Positions 23,543 through 25,151 of a stretch of DNA of 25,151 nt are shown here, one piece after another. Both the position numbers and the translations under genes were made by a program. The DNA comes from Lachnospiraceae bacterium UBA7225. Lineage in GTDB: Bacteria > Bacillota > Clostridia > Lachnospirales > Lachnospiraceae. The stretch covers positions 1-25,151 of the forward strand of contig DKTR01000106.1 of assembly GCA_002473385.1 (NCBI GenBank). Direction: 5' to 3'. Numbering within the stretch: position 1 is the stretch's first letter; each line of letters starts with the position of its first letter. Below the pieces are notes generated by a model. The model saw only the letters and a program-made list of their open reading frames with translations. It searched no databases and was not told where the DNA came from.

Positions 23543-25055
23543 ATGTCTTCTCCTTTTCACTGAACTCTGAAATTGTCGAAACAATGTTTGCCTGCGTAAG
23601 TTTCTCCCCGGACAGTTCGCCGACCACCTTTCCGACGTTGATAACCACTACCCGGTCGCACACCCCGACAGTTTCCGGCATCTCCGAGGAAATTACCACA
23701 ATACTGATTCCCTCTCTGCTCAATTTCCGGAGCATCTGATGAATTTCCGCCTTTGCACCCACATCGATTCCGCGCGTGGGCTCGTCCAGAAACAAAACCT
23801 TTGGTTTCATGGCGAGCAGCTTCGCAAGCATCAGCTTCTGCTGGTTTCCACCCGAAAGGCTGCCGATATGCTGCGCTGCCGATGAATATTTCACATTCAT
23901 CAGCTTTCTATATTGTTCCGTAGTCTGCTGCGCCTTTTTGTCAGAAACAAATCCATTGCTGGAAAATGCACTGATCTGCGGTGCAATCATATTCTCAATA
24001 AGAGACATCTCCAGAAACAGTCCATCTTTTTTACGGTCCTCCGTCAGATAACAGATACCGGCATCCGCCGCATCCCTGCAGCAGCGGATCTGCAGTTTTT
24101 TCCCTTCCAGATAAATATCCCCGGATTGCCGCTTATCAATACCACAAACCGCTCTGGCAATCTCCGTTCGTCCCGCACCCACAAGTCCGCACAGACCAAG
24201 GATCTCTCCTTTGTAGGTGGAAAAGCTGACATTGGAAAAATGCGGGCTGCCCGTGAGATTTTCCACGCGCAGGATTTCCTCGCCGCGCTCCTTACTCTTT
24301 TCGGGATAAAGGTTCCCCAGTTCCTTTCCTACCATATTGGAAACAACAAATTCCGCATTTGTCTCCTTTACAGGCACAGTATTGATTACACTGCCATCGC
24401 GCATAATGGTGATGGTGTCGCATATATGAAAAATTTCCTCCATTTTGTGACTGATGTAAAAGATACCAATGCCGCTTGCAGCAAGTTTTTTTATCACAGT
24501 GAATAATCCGCTCGCCTCTTCCTCGTTCAAACTGGAGGTCGGTTCGTCAAAGATCAGTACCCGGCACTGCGAAGACAACGCCTTAGCGATTTCCACCATC
24601 TGCTGCTGGGCAACCCGCAGTGACGACACCAGTGCCTGCGGATCAATGCTTTTTCCGCTCTCTCCAAACTGATCCAGTATCTTCCGGGATTCCCGGTTCA
24701 GACATTCGTTGTCTACCATTCCTCTTTTCATTGGAAGATGACCGATAAAAATATTATTGCCCACCGTCAGATCCTGACAGAGTGCCAGTTCCTGGTGTAC
24801 GAATCCAATTCCCGATAGCTGTGCGTCGTTTGGATTGCGAAAATGAACCGGTGCATCATTCAAATAAATAGTACCTGCATCTGCCTGGAAAACACCGGAA
24901 ATAATATTCATCAGTGTAGATTTTCCGGCACCATTTTCGCCTACCAGTGCATGAATCTCACCTTTTTTCAGCGTAACCGAAACACCCTTCAGTGCATAGG
25001 TCCCTGCAAAGCGCTTCTGGATATTCTCCGTACTCAAAATTACTTCCCTCTCCAT
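23535..25055 (-). CDS. Sugar ABC transporter ATPase with two ABC domains, RbsA/XylG/AraG type
   Basis: This is the energy-coupling subunit of a monosaccharide importer (506 aa). The first domain is complete: Walker A GENGAGKST (39-47), signature LRVAQQQMVEIAKAL and Walker B VLIFDEPTSSLNEEEA. The second domain has the usual degenerate Walker A GLVGAGRTE but an intact signature LSGGNQQKLMLAKLL and Walker B VLFLDEPTRGIDVGAK, as is normal for RbsA-type proteins. The start at 25055 has AAGGAGG about 10 nt upstream; the longer frame to 25091 lacks a site. First gene of the operon, with a promoter at 25112-25139. Confidence 0.94.
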   Translation of the reverse strand: MEREVILSTENIQKRFAGTYALKGVSVTLKKGEIHALVGENGAGKSTLMNIISGVFQADAGTIYLNDAPVHFRNPNDAQLSGIGFVHQELALCQDLTVGNNIFIGHLPMKRGMVDNECLNRESRKILDQFGESGKSIDPQALVSSLRVAQQQMVEIAKALSSQCRVLIFDEPTSSLNEEEASGLFTVIKKLAASGIGIFYISHKMEEIFHICDTITIMRDGSVINTVPVKETNAEFVVSNMVGKELGNLYPEKSKERGEEILRVENLTGSPHFSNVSFSTYKGEILGLCGLVGAGRTEIARAVCGIDKRQSGDIYLEGKKLQIRCCRDAADAGICYLTEDRKKDGLFLEMSLIENMIAPQISAFSSNGFVSDKKAQQTTEQYRKLMNVKYSSAAQHIGSLSGGNQQKLMLAKLLAMKPKVLFLDEPTRGIDVGAKAEIHQMLRKLSREGISIVVISSEMPETVGVCDRVVVINVGKVVGELSGEKLTQANIVSTISEFSEKEKTYE

Positions 25056-25111
25056 TCGGCATCCCCCTCCTTTCTTTTCCCTTTTGTTCATTTATTTTTG
25101 AATGTATTTAT

Positions 25112-25139
25112 ATTTTATCATTTATTTTCGTTTTTGCAA
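25112..25139 (-). promoter_or_regulatory. Promoter of the sugar operon
   Basis: On the minus strand the -35 TTGCAA (25139-25134, four of six) and the -10 TAAAAT (25117-25112, five of six) are separated by 16 bp in very AT-rich DNA. The leader to the ATPase gene would be about 50 nt. Two copies of CATTTATTTT (25089-25098 and 25119-25128) flank the -10, but may only reflect base composition. Any operator further upstream lies outside the window. Confidence 0.5.
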
Positions 25140-25151
25140 GTATTTTTTATT

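Overview
The window looks like a chromosome segment of a gut-type, medium-GC Firmicute, most likely Lachnospiraceae. This is inferred from strong AGGAGG-type ribosome binding sites throughout, a YesM/YesN two-component pair, an NptA-PhoU phosphate carrier and a GH127/GH31 sugar operon. All genes except one (an SF2 helicase at 15699-17261) are on the minus strand. No tRNA, rRNA, CRISPR array, integrase or transposase gene was seen.

Layout from 1 upwards (minus-strand operons are therefore read right to left). 1-3485: an SsuABC/TauABC-type importer operon (binding protein, two different permeases, ATPase, and the first 8 codons of a further gene), tightly coupled by ATGA-type overlaps. 3486-3789: a 304-bp gap that is almost filled by a ~195-nt nested cloverleaf of inverted repeats flanked by an 8-bp direct repeat; it is either a BOX/MITE-like element or a structured RNA. 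3790-7118: a YesN/YesM response regulator and sensor kinase pair. 7333-11176: a phosphate module (PhoR-like kinase, PhoB-like regulator, NptA-type Na/phosphate carrier with a PhoU tail), with three TTTACA boxes in 11-bp phase upstream of the carrier, as in a Bacillus-type Pho box. 11280-12317: a thioredoxin and a secreted PepSY protein.

12401-17261 is the most unusual part. Three co-directional genes encode a BrxD-like (DUF2791/PF10923 type) ATPase, a second distant P-loop ATPase with a DD Walker B, and a 255-aa protein I do not recognise. A divergent SF2 DECH helicase completes the set. The two arms share a 178-bp intergenic region that holds a promoter for each direction and a 41-nt near-perfect palindrome at the helicase promoter. 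BrxD-like ATPase plus helicase recalls BREX type 2 accessory genes, but no PglX, PglZ or BrxC-size protein is present. It may therefore be a compact, separate defence or DNA-maintenance module.

17287-25151: a sugar operon in the order RbsA-like ATPase, RbsC-like permease, periplasmic-type sugar-binding protein, GH127 beta-L-arabinofuranosidase and GH31 alpha-glycosidase. It has a promoter at the right edge and a 12-bp perfect hairpin between the binding-protein gene and the hydrolase genes. A bidirectional terminator separates it from the helicase. Most starts given here were moved from the longest ORF to the codon that has a properly spaced Shine-Dalgarno sequence.
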